Origin: Acinetobacter chinensis
GTDB lineage: Bacteria > Pseudomonadota > Gammaproteobacteria > Pseudomonadales > Moraxellaceae
Assembly (NCBI RefSeq): GCF_002165375.2
Contig: NZ_CP032134.1
Coordinates: 62,001 to 126,000, forward strand
DNA length: 64,000 nt
Reading direction: 5' to 3'
A model generated the notes under the pieces. The model did no database searches and was not told the DNA's origin. It saw only the letters and a list, made by a program, of their open reading frames with translations. Positions 1-9,440 of this stretch are shown one piece after another. The first letter of the stretch is position 1, and the number at the start of each line of letters is the position of its first letter. The translations under genes were made by a program, and so were the position numbers.

Positions 1-1
1 A

Positions 2-1831
2 ATGCTGACCGGAACACTGATTACAGCAGCAGGTTTTTTACCGATTGCAACCGCTGCCTCCAGTACAGGTGAATATACCCGCTCCATCTTCCAGGTGGTG
101 ACCATTGCTTTAATCGTGTCCTGGGTGGCTGCAGTTTTATTTGTTCCTTATCTGGGTGACAAACTGTTGCCTGATTTTAATAATGCGCCACAAAGAGCGC
201 CGTGGTATCAGCGTCTGATTGCCCGTTTACGCAAACAGCCAGAACCTGAGCCTGTGGTGCATCATGCAGGTGAGCATTTTGATCCTTACCAGACCGGGTT
301 TTATCAGCGTTTCCGTCAACTGGTGAACTGGTGTGTGACTTACCGTAAGACGGTGATTGCAGTTACGGTAGGTATCTTTGTACTGTCTGTTGCGATGTTT
401 AAGGTTGTACCTCAGCAGTTTTTCCCACCGTCGAACCGCGCCGAAATTCTGGTGGATTTAAAACTGGAAGAAGGCGCATCACTGAAAGCCACTGAAAATG
501 CCGTGAAAAAAGTAGAGCAGTTCCTGGCGAAGCAAAAGGGTATCGACAACTATGTTGCTTATGTAGGAACAGGCTCACCACGTTTTTATTTACCGCTTGA
601 TCAGCAGATGCCGCAGGCAAGTTTTGCTCAGTTTGTGGTACTGGCGAGTTCGCTGGATGACCGTGATGAAATCCGTAAGTCCCTGGATACTCAGATCCGT
701 GCATTACTACCACAGGTCAGAACCCGTGTGTCATTACTGGAAAATGGTCCACCTGTGGGTTATCCATTACAGTTCCGTGTTTCAGGTGAGGATATTGCAA
801 CAGTGCGTCAGCAGGCGCAGCAGCTTGCAAAAATCATTGGAGAAAATCCAAACACCACCAATGTTCATCTGGACTGGGGTGAACCAAGTAAAATTATTTC
901 TCTGAATATTGATCAGGACCGTGCCCGTCAGATGGGTGTCAGCTCTCAGGATCTGGCGAATTTCCTGAACAGTTCCATTTCAGGCATTATCATCAATCAG
1001 TACCGTGAAAAACGTGAGCTGATTGATATCCGTATCCGTGGCGATCAGAACGAACGGATTGGTGTGGAATCATTGTCCAGTCTTGCTGTACCGACCAGTA
1101 ATGGAACTACAGTACCACTCGCTCAGATTGCAAAAATCGACTATAAGTTTGAAGATGGTCTGATCTGGCACCGGAACCGTCTGCCGACCATCACCGTCCG
1201 CGCAGATATCCGTACCCATTTACAGCCTGCAACGGTGGTTGGGCAGCTGACTGAAAAGATGGATGAAATGCGTGCTCAGTTACCGAATGGTTATCTGGTT
1301 GAAGTGGGTGGAACCGTGGAAGAGTCAGCCAAAGGTCAGAACTCTGTAAATGCGGGTATGCCTTTATTTCTCGCGGTGGTCTTTACTTTACTGATGATTC
1401 AGCTGAAAAGTATTTCCCGTTCATTCATTGTGTTTCTGACCGCACCACTCGGACTGATTGGTGTTGTGCTGTTCCTGTTGCTGTTCAACAAACCTTTCGG
1501 TTTTGTAGCCATGCTCGGGACCATTGCACTGTCGGGAATGATCATGCGGAACTCGCTGATTCTGATTGATCAGATTGAGCAGGACATACTGGCAGGGCAG
1601 AATCAGTGGGATGCAATTCTGGATGCAACGGTACGCCGTTTCCGTCCGATTATCCTGACAGCACTGGCTGCGGTACTGGCGATGATTCCACTGTCACGCA
1701 GTATTTTCTTTGGTCCAATGGCTGTTGCGATTATGGGGGGGCTGATTATTGCAACGCTGTTGACGCTGTTCTTTTTACCAGCATTGTATGCACAGTGGTT
1801 TAAAGTAAAAAAAAATAACAATACTGCTTAA
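2..1831 (+). CDS. RND efflux permease, C-terminal part (5' end off window)
   Basis: This is the last ~609 residues of an AcrB/HAE-type resistance-nodulation-division permease, the inner-membrane proton antiporter of a tripartite efflux pump. Such proteins are about 1030 residues, so some 400 residues lie before the window and the ATG at base 2 is internal. Visible parts are transmembrane segments at the start, a large periplasmic porter/docking domain (roughly residues 140-450) and a closing set of hydrophobic helices ending in FFLPALYAQWF. The adaptor and outer-membrane factor genes are not in view. The substrate cannot be told from this part; the family call is secure. Confidence 0.9.
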   Translation: MLTGTLITAAGFLPIATAASSTGEYTRSIFQVVTIALIVSWVAAVLFVPYLGDKLLPDFNNAPQRAPWYQRLIARLRKQPEPEPVVHHAGEHFDPYQTGFYQRFRQLVNWCVTYRKTVIAVTVGIFVLSVAMFKVVPQQFFPPSNRAEILVDLKLEEGASLKATENAVKKVEQFLAKQKGIDNYVAYVGTGSPRFYLPLDQQMPQASFAQFVVLASSLDDRDEIRKSLDTQIRALLPQVRTRVSLLENGPPVGYPLQFRVSGEDIATVRQQAQQLAKIIGENPNTTNVHLDWGEPSKIISLNIDQDRARQMGVSSQDLANFLNSSISGIIINQYREKRELIDIRIRGDQNERIGVESLSSLAVPTSNGTTVPLAQIAKIDYKFEDGLIWHRNRLPTITVRADIRTHLQPATVVGQLTEKMDEMRAQLPNGYLVEVGGTVEESAKGQNSVNAGMPLFLAVVFTLLMIQLKSISRSFIVFLTAPLGLIGVVLFLLLFNKPFGFVAMLGTIALSGMIMRNSLILIDQIEQDILAGQNQWDAILDATVRRFRPIILTALAAVLAMIPLSRSIFFGPMAVAIMGGLIIATLLTLFFLPALYAQWFKVKKNNNTA

Positions 1832-1964
1832 TTTTATGACAATATGGGGTGTGAAAAATTGAAAATTTCAATATAGTAGCACCTTATATTTTACTAATTC
1901 TGAAAAGCTATTTTTTACTGCATATTACAAAATCAAACATGCAGTAAATAAGGTTGGAAAGCAC

Positions 1965-2342
1965 ATGAAGCAAGACAATTTATCCAGGTATCGCCGCTCT
2001 GTTGCGATCTCTTATGTCTTCATGTTTTTGACACTTTTTACCGTGATCAGTGGAATTTTTGCTTACCTCTTTGCTCGTAAAGTTTCTCAGGCCGTCGATA
2101 CCGAAGTCTGGTTACAGGCACAGGCACTCTGGGTCATGCGGAATATTCTGATTTATTTTATTATTACGGCTTTTGCTGCACTCTGGTTCATTCCTTTATT
2201 TTTCTTTTACTGGGACAGTTATCTCTGGGTGACTGGCTGCACAGTTGCAGGCGTTTCTTTTGCCCTGATCGGTTTCCTGTTTTTGCTGAATGCCTGGATT
2301 AAAGGCGTGGCAAAATTCTTCCAGAACAAAGCTGTTTTCTGA
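1965..2342 (+). CDS. Small inner-membrane protein of unknown function
   Basis: A 125-residue protein with three to four hydrophobic helices (about residues 14-36, 57-80, 84-103 and a final one near 100-116) and a short basic N-terminus. I do not recognise the family. It starts at an ATG preceded by a purine-rich GGTTGGAAAG and sits between the RND permease and dnaJ on the same strand with about 130 and 105 bp gaps, so it probably has its own promoter. Four predicted helices without charged catalytic residues suggest a structural or accessory membrane role, but nothing in the sequence fixes one. Confidence 0.7.
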   Translation: MKQDNLSRYRRSVAISYVFMFLTLFTVISGIFAYLFARKVSQAVDTEVWLQAQALWVMRNILIYFIITAFAALWFIPLFFFYWDSYLWVTGCTVAGVSFALIGFLFLLNAWIKGVAKFFQNKAVF

Positions 2343-2447
2343 TTCTCATAAATTTTTTCAGTCCTGCCCTTGTAATATTCGGTTTGACCCCCAATTTCAG
2401 ACCACAGTTAAGTATTAAACAAAATTCCGTGAGGAGCTTCGCCAAAC

Positions 2448-3560
2448 ATGGCTAAACGTGATTATTATGAGGTTCTGGGTGTTGCCAGATCCGCTGGTGA
2501 TGATGAAATTAAAAAAGCCTACCGTAAGCTGGCGATGAAGTATCACCCTGACCGTAACCCTGACAACGCAGAGGCTGAAGAAAAATTTAAAGAAGCTGCT
2601 GAAGCTTATGAAATTTTATCTGACAGTGAAAAGCGCAGTATGTATGACCGTATGGGGCACCGTGCCTTTGAAGGTGGTATGGGCGGCGGCGGTGGCTTTG
2701 GTGGCGGTTTTAACGCAGAAGATATTTTCAGTCAGTTTGGCGATATTTTCGGTGGTGCATTTGGTGGCGGTGGACGTCAGCAACGTGCCAGTCGTGGTTC
2801 GGATCTGCGCTATGTAATGGAACTGACGCTTGAAGAAGCGGTCAAAGGCGTGAAAAAGACCATTACATTTACGGCGCCAGCGCCGTGTGAAACATGTGAC
2901 GGTAAAGGTTCCAAAAACCCGAAAGATGTTGAAACCTGTAAAACCTGTCATGGACACGGTCAGGTTCGTATGCAGCAGGGCTTCTTTTCTGTACAACAGA
3001 CCTGTAGTACCTGTCGTGGTCAGGGTAAAATTATTAAAAACCCATGTAATACCTGTCATGGTTCAGGTGTTTCAGACCGTCAGCAGACGCTTGAAGTTAC
3101 AATTCCCGCAGGTGTGGACAACGGTGACCGTGTCCGTCTGAGTGGTAAAGGTGAAGCAATCCGTGATGGTCAGTCCGGCGATCTTTATGTTGAGGTCGTG
3201 GTTCGTGAGCATGAAATCTTCCAGCGTGATGGTGCAGACCTGTATATGGATGTGCCTGTGAGCATTGCTGATGCAGCTCTGGGTAAAGAAATTGAAATCC
3301 CGACTCTCGAAGGTCGTGTCAGTCTCAAAATTCCAGAAGGAACACAGACCGGTAAATTATTCCGCTTACGCGGCAAAGGTGTGAAACCGGTACGGACCAG
3401 TATGCAGGGCGATCTGCTTTGCCGTATTGTGGTGGAAACACCGGTCAATCTGACTTCCCGCCAGCGTGAACTGCTGAAAGAGCTGCAGGAAACAATGGAT
3501 GGCGATGACAATAAATCATCTCCAAAAAAGAAATCATTCTTTGATCGGCTGTTTGACTGA
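2448..3560 (+). CDS. dnaJ: DnaJ (Hsp40) co-chaperone
   Basis: DnaJ stimulates the DnaK ATPase and delivers unfolded clients. The 370-residue protein has all class A parts in order: J domain (about 1-70) with the HPD triad in KYHPDRNPD, a Gly/Phe-rich linker (about 75-115), the four CxxCxGxG zinc-binding repeats (about 147-210, starting CETCDGKGS) and the C-terminal substrate-binding domains. Length is normal for the family. It is followed at once by a strong hairpin terminator, and dnaK is not adjacent, so it is transcribed separately here. Confidence 0.97.
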   Translation: MAKRDYYEVLGVARSAGDDEIKKAYRKLAMKYHPDRNPDNAEAEEKFKEAAEAYEILSDSEKRSMYDRMGHRAFEGGMGGGGGFGGGFNAEDIFSQFGDIFGGAFGGGGRQQRASRGSDLRYVMELTLEEAVKGVKKTITFTAPAPCETCDGKGSKNPKDVETCKTCHGHGQVRMQQGFFSVQQTCSTCRGQGKIIKNPCNTCHGSGVSDRQQTLEVTIPAGVDNGDRVRLSGKGEAIRDGQSGDLYVEVVVREHEIFQRDGADLYMDVPVSIADAALGKEIEIPTLEGRVSLKIPEGTQTGKLFRLRGKGVKPVRTSMQGDLLCRIVVETPVNLTSRQRELLKELQETMDGDDNKSSPKKKSFFDRLFD

Positions 3561-3568
3561 CCGTTCTT

Positions 3569-3600
3569 AAAAAAAGGCGATAGTGATATCGCCTTTTTTT
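3569..3600. terminator. Bidirectional terminator after dnaJ
   Basis: An A-run, the stem AGGCGATA/TATCGCCT with a GTGA loop, and a T-run. It can stop dnaJ on the plus strand and the convergent small gene at 3621-3854 on the minus strand. Confidence 0.9.
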
Positions 3601-3620
3601 ATATCTGTTCAAAACAGAGT

Positions 3621-3854
3621 TTATTCCAGTACTGGAGCATCAATATCTTCAACCCGTACCTCTGATCCTGTACTTTGTTCTTCAGCCGCCTGTTCAGTTG
3701 TTTTTTCAGACTGAACCTGGTCGCGAACCGTGACACTGATTTTTGCCTGAGCCAGACTTTCGAGGGTATCTCCAGGCTGTACAGCAGGTTCAGCCCAGGC
3801 AGCAGCCATCATCATCCCCAGTAAACCCACAAGCAGCTTTTTCACCGAATGCAT
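3621..3854 (-). CDS. Small secreted protein of unknown function
   Basis: A 77-residue protein beginning MHSVKK with a signal peptide (basic start, hydrophobic LLVGLLGMMMAAA, likely cleavage after AWA). The mature part is short, acidic and Glu/Gln/Thr-rich, and contains PGDTLESLAQ, which resembles the start of a LysM motif but is not a full domain. I chose the start at 3854 because AAGGAG lies 6 nt upstream of it; the ATG at 3860 directly abuts that site. It is convergent with dnaJ and monocistronic. No function can be assigned. Confidence 0.65.
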   Translation of the reverse strand: MHSVKKLLVGLLGMMMAAAWAEPAVQPGDTLESLAQAKISVTVRDQVQSEKTTEQAAEEQSTGSEVRVEDIDAPVLE

Positions 3855-4114
3855 TTTCATCTCCTTATTTACTTGTATTGTGATCATTCGTACAGGTGAG
3901 TCTGCATGGGCAAGTTTTCAGAATTGTGAAAATGGGCAAGTGTCTGAAAATATTTTTAAATTCCTTCCAGCCTGAAAGCATGACTGTAAATACTGGAATA
4001 GATCTGAGCGATCATACAGCCGCACGGATTTACTTTATTTTTAGTCTGAAAACTTAGTCTAAGCAGGGAGTTTTGTTATAGTAAGCACAATTAAAAGTCA
4101 GTTTGGAATAGATC

Positions 4115-4930
4115 ATGTCTACAGCTCCACGTATTGGTATTTTAGGTGCAGGCGGTCGTATGGGCCGTACGTTGATTCAGGCTGTGCAGCTTGCGGGTTA
4201 TCAGCTTGCGGCAGCAGTGGAACGCCCTGAAAGTTCTTTGATTGGAGCAGATGCAGGCGAGCTTGCCGGGATTGGTGCCGTTGGGGTGAAGATTGCAGGC
4301 AGTCTGGAAGAAATTCTGAAAGATGTGGATGTGGTGATTGATTTTACTGCACCTGTTGCGACTGCGCATAATCTGAAATTATGTGCTGAAGCAGGTGTTG
4401 CAATGGTGATTGGTACAACGGGTTTTTCTGATGAACAGAAAGAACTGTTAAATCAGTCTGCTGCTCAGACCCCGATTGTTTATGCTGCCAATTATTCAGT
4501 GGGTGTCAATGTTTCCATTAAACTGCTGGAGCTTGCTGCGAAAGTGTTTGGCGATACAGTGGATATTGAAATTATTGAAGCTCATCACCGCCATAAAGTG
4601 GATGCACCATCAGGTACAGCACTGATGATGGGTGAAGCAGTTGCTGATACACTGGGTCGTGATCTTAAAAAAGTTGCGGTTTATGGCCGTGAAGGACATA
4701 CGGGTCCACGTGAGCGTGAAACAATCGGTTTTGAAACGATCCGTGGCGGAGATATTGTAGGTGAACATACCGTAATGTTCATTGGTGAAGGTGAGCGTGT
4801 GGAAGTGACACATAAAGCCACCAGTCGAATGAATTTTGCATCAGGTGCAGTCAGAGCTGCAGTATGGGTTGTCGGCAAAGATGCAAAAAAATACGATATG
4901 AAGGATGTTTTAGGCTTAAATGACATTTAA
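4115..4930 (+). CDS. dapB: 4-hydroxy-tetrahydrodipicolinate reductase (DapB)
   Basis: DapB reduces hydroxy-tetrahydrodipicolinate with NAD(P)H in the diaminopimelate/lysine pathway, supplying lysine and the wall cross-link amino acid. The 271-residue protein opens with the Rossmann motif GAGGRMGRTL and carries the DapB signature EIIEAHHRHKVDAPSGTAL, with the catalytic HHRHK segment near residue 155-160. Length matches the family. The next gene, a START-domain protein on the same strand, begins 54 bp later and may be co-transcribed. Confidence 0.97.
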   Translation: MSTAPRIGILGAGGRMGRTLIQAVQLAGYQLAAAVERPESSLIGADAGELAGIGAVGVKIAGSLEEILKDVDVVIDFTAPVATAHNLKLCAEAGVAMVIGTTGFSDEQKELLNQSAAQTPIVYAANYSVGVNVSIKLLELAAKVFGDTVDIEIIEAHHRHKVDAPSGTALMMGEAVADTLGRDLKKVAVYGREGHTGPRERETIGFETIRGGDIVGEHTVMFIGEGERVEVTHKATSRMNFASGAVRAAVWVVGKDAKKYDMKDVLGLNDI

Positions 4931-4984
4931 GCGGGATGCAGCTTTGTTTAAACTGTAGCAGTATTAAATAAAACTGATCCTAAA

Positions 4985-5635
4985 ATGAAAAAAAAAGCGA
5001 TGTTTCTTAGCTGTGTGGTCGCTGCAATCAGTCTGACCACACAGGCAGCTGTTCCCACCAATGCCAGACTCAGCCTGAATAAAAACAATGTGAAGGTCTG
5101 GACTTATCAGAATACAGGACAGTCAGTGCTGTCTTATAAAGCAGAAACAGTGCTGGATGTGTCTATAGAAAGGGCGGTTGCCTTAATTCTTGATGTCCGG
5201 AACAGTACCCGATGGGTACCCAATGTCGCCAAGGCAGAAGTACTGAGTCGTGACGATGCCAAAGGTGAATTTACCCTGTATATGGTGCTGGACTTTCCAT
5301 TTCCTTTAAAAGACCGTGATATGGTTGTAAAAGGTAAAATGTATAAAGATGCCAGTGGCGTGATCAGTATAAAAAACACGGCTGTTTCAAAGGTTAAACC
5401 TGTAAACCCAGGTTATATCCGGATCAGTGATTATTCTGGTGACTGGGTTTTTCAGCAGCAGGCAGATGGGCGGGTTAAAGTCACAACAACGGGGCATGCA
5501 AATCCTGAAGGGGCTATTCCGGCCAGTGTGACTAATCTGCTGGTTGAGCAACAGCCCTATCAGATGTTGCAAAGAATGAAGACTGAACTTGCCAAAAACA
5601 GTAGCTATCAGCCTTTACCAGAATTCTTACGCTGA
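4985..5635 (+). CDS. Secreted START-domain (lipid-binding-like) protein
   Basis: A 216-residue protein with a signal peptide (MKKKAMFLSCVVAAISLTTQAA) and a START/polyketide cyclase-like fold: a helix-grip domain with the segments ARSVALILDV-like (about 60-75), WVPNVAKAEVL and DFPFPLKDRDMVVKGKM (about 100-116), which is typical of bacterial START proteins. The family binds lipids or other hydrophobic ligands; the ligand here is unknown. It follows dapB on the same strand and ends at a strong terminator, so a dapB operon is possible though the functions do not obviously connect. Confidence 0.8.
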   Translation: MKKKAMFLSCVVAAISLTTQAAVPTNARLSLNKNNVKVWTYQNTGQSVLSYKAETVLDVSIERAVALILDVRNSTRWVPNVAKAEVLSRDDAKGEFTLYMVLDFPFPLKDRDMVVKGKMYKDASGVISIKNTAVSKVKPVNPGYIRISDYSGDWVFQQQADGRVKVTTTGHANPEGAIPASVTNLLVEQQPYQMLQRMKTELAKNSSYQPLPEFLR

Positions 5636-5651
5636 ATGCCCGTTCGGTCAG

Positions 5652-5682
5652 TAAAAAAGCCCGCATTTCGCGGGCTTTTTTA
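5652..5682. terminator. Bidirectional terminator between START gene and wzc
   Basis: A-run, GC-rich stem AGCCCGC/GCGGGCT with a short loop, then a T-run. It separates two convergent genes and marks the left border of the capsule locus. Confidence 0.92.
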
Positions 5683-5692
5683 CTTTATGAAA

Positions 5693-7885
5693 TCAGTCAT
5701 TATCCTGTGAGGCTTTATAACCATAAGCATAGTTGTAGCCATAGCCATAACCATAACCACCCGTGCCACGCTGAATATCATTCAGAATAAAGCCATTCAC
5801 TTTGACTCCAGCCTGATCGAAACGGTTGACCGTCAGTTCGAGTTCTCTGATCTGAGACTTCGCATAGCGGGCAATCACCAGGTTCACACCGGTATATTGT
5901 GAAATAATAATACCATCGGTTACTGCCAGTACTGGTGGGGTATCAATAATCACATGATCAAACAGCGCGGACACTTCTTCAAGCATTGCAGCAAATTTTG
6001 CAGAACTCAATAACTCAGAAGGATTCGTCGGGCTTTTACCACGAGGAATAATGGACAGATTCTGAATGGATAACTGATGAATCGCCTGTTGCAGATTTAA
6101 CTGACCATTCAGATATTCAGACAGACCATTTTTGTTTTCCTGGTCAAAATATTTATGCAGATAACCACGACGCATATCACCATCAATGATCAGAACACGC
6201 TTGTCACTTTGTGCAAGAATAGCCGCAAGGTTGGTTGAAATAAATGACTTACCAACCTCGGGTGCAGGTCCTGAAATCATAATAATATTATTTTTCGCGT
6301 TGCTGAGCGCAAAGTGAATTGCGGTACGCATGCTGCGCAGACTCTCAATGGCAATATCATCACTGTTTTTAACCGCAAGCACAGGAATGGATTTTTTCTT
6401 TTTCAGCAGTTTAATCCGGCTTTCCTGAACAGGTGAACGTGGTACAGTTGCATAGACAGGCAAATCCAGTTCATTTTCAATCTGACTTGAGTCTTTGATC
6501 CCTGAACGTAACATGTTACGCAGTAATGCCAGTAAAGTCCCAAGGAATCCACCTAAGAATATGGACAGTACAAGGATCTGCAATTTCTTTGGTTTAATCG
6601 GTTCAATCGGTTCAACTGCGGTATCGACGACACGAACGTTACCAATTTCACCTGCTTTTGCAATACGCAACTGCTGATAAGAGTTTAACAGTGCAGTATA
6701 CAGCTGCTGCTTCACCTCAACTTCACGATACAGCTGTAAATACTGACGTTGCAGATCTGGAAGACGTTTCAGCGTGCCATCCAGTTCTGCAATTTTTTTA
6801 TTGATTGCACCAAGTTGAGCATTGATTTCATGCATGGCAGGATGTTCCTGCGTATATTTTGCTGAAAGCTCAGCCTGTTTCTGTTCCAGCTGGGCTTTCT
6901 GTGTTTCCAAAGTGATACTTTGGGTCAGATAGAGCTCAGATTCTTTGGTCACATCAACTGTATTGAACTGCTGACGGAATTTATTGAATTCACGTTCAGC
7001 TACATCGAGCTGTTTTTTCAGATCAGGCAGTTGTTCATCCAGAAACTTTAAAGTCTGTGCAGTTTCAGCGGAACGGCGTTCAATGTTCTGCTGGCTATAA
7101 GCAACAAGGATTGCATTCAGTACCTTGGTGATGTGCTCTTTATCGGTTCCCTGATAATTCAGCCCCAGTATCCCCGTCATTTTACCTTTTTCAGCAACAG
7201 AGTAATTGTTGGTTAATGCTTTCATAGCAGCAGGTAAAGTCTGTTTGCGGATGTTGTATGTGGCTTTTAAGTGATCTTTAGTAAAGATAGCAACTTTCCA
7301 TGCGCCATATTCAGACTGCTTTTGAGTCAGTTGATTGATAGGTGCGGAAAATACAGTCTGTTCAGTTGCTTCATTGATCAGAGAGAAAGTATTGTCTTTG
7401 AAGCTGAGCAAAAGACTTTTGTCGAGAAAATTTGCAGGAATATCAAACTGACGGATTTCAAAGGATTTTGCATCATCATAGAATACAACTGACTTCCCAT
7501 AATATTCGGCATCATATTCGTGTTTGTTCAGCAAGCGGTTCCAGAATGTATCCTGTGTACCTGAAACCTTAATATTTAAGTTCAGCCCATGAATGACAGA
7601 GCCTAATACTAAACGGGATTTTAGAATCTCTATTTCAGCCTGAGCGGGTTGTTTCTGTTCCACCATACTGGACAGATCACCCAGCAGTGCCGCCGAAGCT
7701 CCTTTATTTTCCTCAACCTGAACGAGTGCATCCACTGAATAAGTATCAGGTGTTGTTCTCAGATAAAGTAAAGCACAGACCATACTTAAAATGATGCACA
7801 GCGCAATCAGTTTCCATTGAGCAATGAGAGAGAAGAACAGTTCCTTCAGGTCAATTGTATCTTCTGTATTAGTATTTTGGCTCAT
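5693..7885 (-). CDS. wzc: Wzc, capsule polysaccharide co-polymerase and tyrosine autokinase
   Basis: Wzc sits in the inner membrane, controls Wzy-dependent capsule polymerisation and drives export through Wza by cycles of tyrosine phosphorylation. The 730-residue protein has the Wzz-type N-terminal domain, a first transmembrane helix near residues 20-45, a long periplasmic coiled-coil region, a second helix near 440-460 (VLSIFLGGFLGTLLALL) and a cytoplasmic BY-kinase with Walker A PEVGKSF and Walker A'/B VLIIDGDMR. The tail is a tyrosine cluster (GYGYGYGYNYAYGY). I start it at MSQNTNTEDT (7885). The upstream extension overlaps the end of wzb and is unlikely. It is last in the wza-wzb-wzc unit. 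Confidence 0.95.
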   Translation of the reverse strand: MSQNTNTEDTIDLKELFFSLIAQWKLIALCIILSMVCALLYLRTTPDTYSVDALVQVEENKGASAALLGDLSSMVEQKQPAQAEIEILKSRLVLGSVIHGLNLNIKVSGTQDTFWNRLLNKHEYDAEYYGKSVVFYDDAKSFEIRQFDIPANFLDKSLLLSFKDNTFSLINEATEQTVFSAPINQLTQKQSEYGAWKVAIFTKDHLKATYNIRKQTLPAAMKALTNNYSVAEKGKMTGILGLNYQGTDKEHITKVLNAILVAYSQQNIERRSAETAQTLKFLDEQLPDLKKQLDVAEREFNKFRQQFNTVDVTKESELYLTQSITLETQKAQLEQKQAELSAKYTQEHPAMHEINAQLGAINKKIAELDGTLKRLPDLQRQYLQLYREVEVKQQLYTALLNSYQQLRIAKAGEIGNVRVVDTAVEPIEPIKPKKLQILVLSIFLGGFLGTLLALLRNMLRSGIKDSSQIENELDLPVYATVPRSPVQESRIKLLKKKKSIPVLAVKNSDDIAIESLRSMRTAIHFALSNAKNNIIMISGPAPEVGKSFISTNLAAILAQSDKRVLIIDGDMRRGYLHKYFDQENKNGLSEYLNGQLNLQQAIHQLSIQNLSIIPRGKSPTNPSELLSSAKFAAMLEEVSALFDHVIIDTPPVLAVTDGIIISQYTGVNLVIARYAKSQIRELELTVNRFDQAGVKVNGFILNDIQRGTGGYGYGYGYNYAYGYKASQDND

Positions 7886-7902
7886 AATCCTGGTATCAAA
7901 AG

Positions 7903-8331
7903 TTAAATATGTTTTTTCCAGTCTGCGACACAATGCTGAATCAGTAGACAGGTTTCATCAAATACAGCCTGGTCATGGCGGTAGGGATCAGAGACATTCT
8001 TTCCTTGCCAGTGTCCTAATCGGTATGTTTTCCCTTTGGAAAATGGCCAGGTCTGTTCAAGGTGCTTCTGTTGATTACTGCTCATGACCAGAATCAGATC
8101 GGCTTTTTTAATCAGATCACCATTCAGCTTACGTGCTTTATGAGGCGACATATCAATGCCTAATTTTTGCATGCAAAGATCTGCTTTGTCATCAGCAGAA
8201 TGACCAATCAGACCAGAAATGCCTGCTGATTCAATATGCAGGTCAGGATATTCATGTTTCAGTAAATACTCTGCCATTGGGCTTCTGCAGATATTACCCA
8301 CACAGACAACGAGGATATTCTGGATCTTCAT
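7903..8331 (-). CDS. wzb: Wzb, low-molecular-weight protein tyrosine phosphatase
   Basis: Wzb removes phosphate from the Wzc tyrosine tail, which is needed to cycle capsule assembly. The 142-residue cytoplasmic protein carries the phosphatase P-loop CVGNICRSPMAEYL (catalytic Cys near residue 10, CX5R) and the general-acid loop DPYRHD near residue 116. Its start codon touches the stop of wza (shared base 8331), and wzc follows 17 bp on, so the three are one transcript. Confidence 0.95.
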   Translation of the reverse strand: MKIQNILVVCVGNICRSPMAEYLLKHEYPDLHIESAGISGLIGHSADDKADLCMQKLGIDMSPHKARKLNGDLIKKADLILVMSSNQQKHLEQTWPFSKGKTYRLGHWQGKNVSDPYRHDQAVFDETCLLIQHCVADWKKHI

Positions 8332-9440
8332 TACTGTCCCATACGGTCAACGTTATAAATCATGTTGGAGAAAGGAATAACCTGGTTGACAACACGTTGC
8401 CAACGGGCAAGTCCTGAAGCATCCACATAAACAATATCATTGCTGCGCATTTTAAACTGGTTTGCCAGTCCAAAGTCACCGATACTGGTTAAATTCAGAT
8501 GGTAAACTTCAGTACTGAAATCATTTGGATTGCTGCGGACCACATAAATTTTACTTCGGCTGGCAGACAACGGGTTCAGTCCAAGGCTTTCGCCCAGTAC
8601 ATCACTCAGGCTCATTCCCTGGTCACGCATGGCTAAAGACTGATTTTTCCCAGACTCACCCATCACATAAATTTTCTGATTTTCACGTGAATTGACATAA
8701 ATAGTATCATTGGGCTGGATCAACAGGTTATGCAGCGAATAACCTGATTTTTCGAGCTCAATGCTGTTTAAACTGTATGTTCTACCCTGTCGAACAAGGG
8801 TGATTGCTGTATTGTCACCATTCTGAGTGTTGATGCCACCAGCCATCCCCAGTGCTGTATAAAGACTGACAGGCTGATCACTGAGTGCAAACTGGCCACC
8901 TTTCATGACGTTACCCTGGACGGAGAATCTTTGTCCCTGATAAGACAGGACGCGTGCAACAACATCAGGTGTTTTTAAAAAGCGGGATAACTGACTTCTC
9001 AGTTCCTGGTTGACCTGGTTTAAGGATTTTCCTGCTGCTTTATAACGACCAATCACAGGAAACTGAATATATCCATTCTGGTCTATCTGGTAACCGTTGG
9101 ACTGTACTGCCTGTTCATTATTTATGGTATTTGTCGGTGGGGTAATTTCGGGATAAGCCCATAGATAAATGGATAAAATATCGCCAGGGCTTAAAAGGTA
9201 GTTTTTATGTGAGCGGTTAAACAGATGAGCGTAGTCCTGACGGATATTGATCTGTGCGGGTTGAACAGCGGGCAGGGATTCCTGGGTTAACTGAACCACA
9301 TTTACTGATGTACCAAGATCCGTCTGATAAACCCCTTCAACAGGTAAGTCATAGGTTTGCAGGCCCGATGTAATGGCGCAACCTGAACCCGTCAGACCAA
9401 AAGCCAGCAGTAATGATAATGGTAGTTGTCTCACTCGCAA
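8331..9440 (-). CDS. wza: Wza, outer-membrane capsule export lipoprotein
   Basis: Wza forms the octameric outer-membrane channel for capsule. The 369-residue protein has a lipoprotein signal with lipobox GSGC (Cys near residue 21), the polysaccharide export (Poly_export) domain with DILSIYLWAYPEI, followed by SLBB repeats (GMAGGINTQNGDN, GESGKNQSLAM and the region after it) and a C-terminal amphipathic segment. First gene of wza-wzb-wzc, transcribed away from gna from the shared upstream region. Confidence 0.95.
   Translation of the reverse strand: MRVRQLPLSLLLAFGLTGSGCAITSGLQTYDLPVEGVYQTDLGTSVNVVQLTQESLPAVQPAQINIRQDYAHLFNRSHKNYLLSPGDILSIYLWAYPEITPPTNTINNEQAVQSNGYQIDQNGYIQFPVIGRYKAAGKSLNQVNQELRSQLSRFLKTPDVVARVLSYQGQRFSVQGNVMKGGQFALSDQPVSLYTALGMAGGINTQNGDNTAITLVRQGRTYSLNSIELEKSGYSLHNLLIQPNDTIYVNSRENQKIYVMGESGKNQSLAMRDQGMSLSDVLGESLGLNPLSASRSKIYVVRSNPNDFSTEVYHLNLTSIGDFGLANQFKMRSNDIVYVDASGLARWQRVVNQVIPFSNMIYNVDRMGQ

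Noticed and set aside
4115..4930. Overlapping opposite-strand frames inside dapB, dnaJ, gpi, cydA and thrS
   Set aside because: They are shadows of well-identified genes with no domain, ribosome site or codon support.
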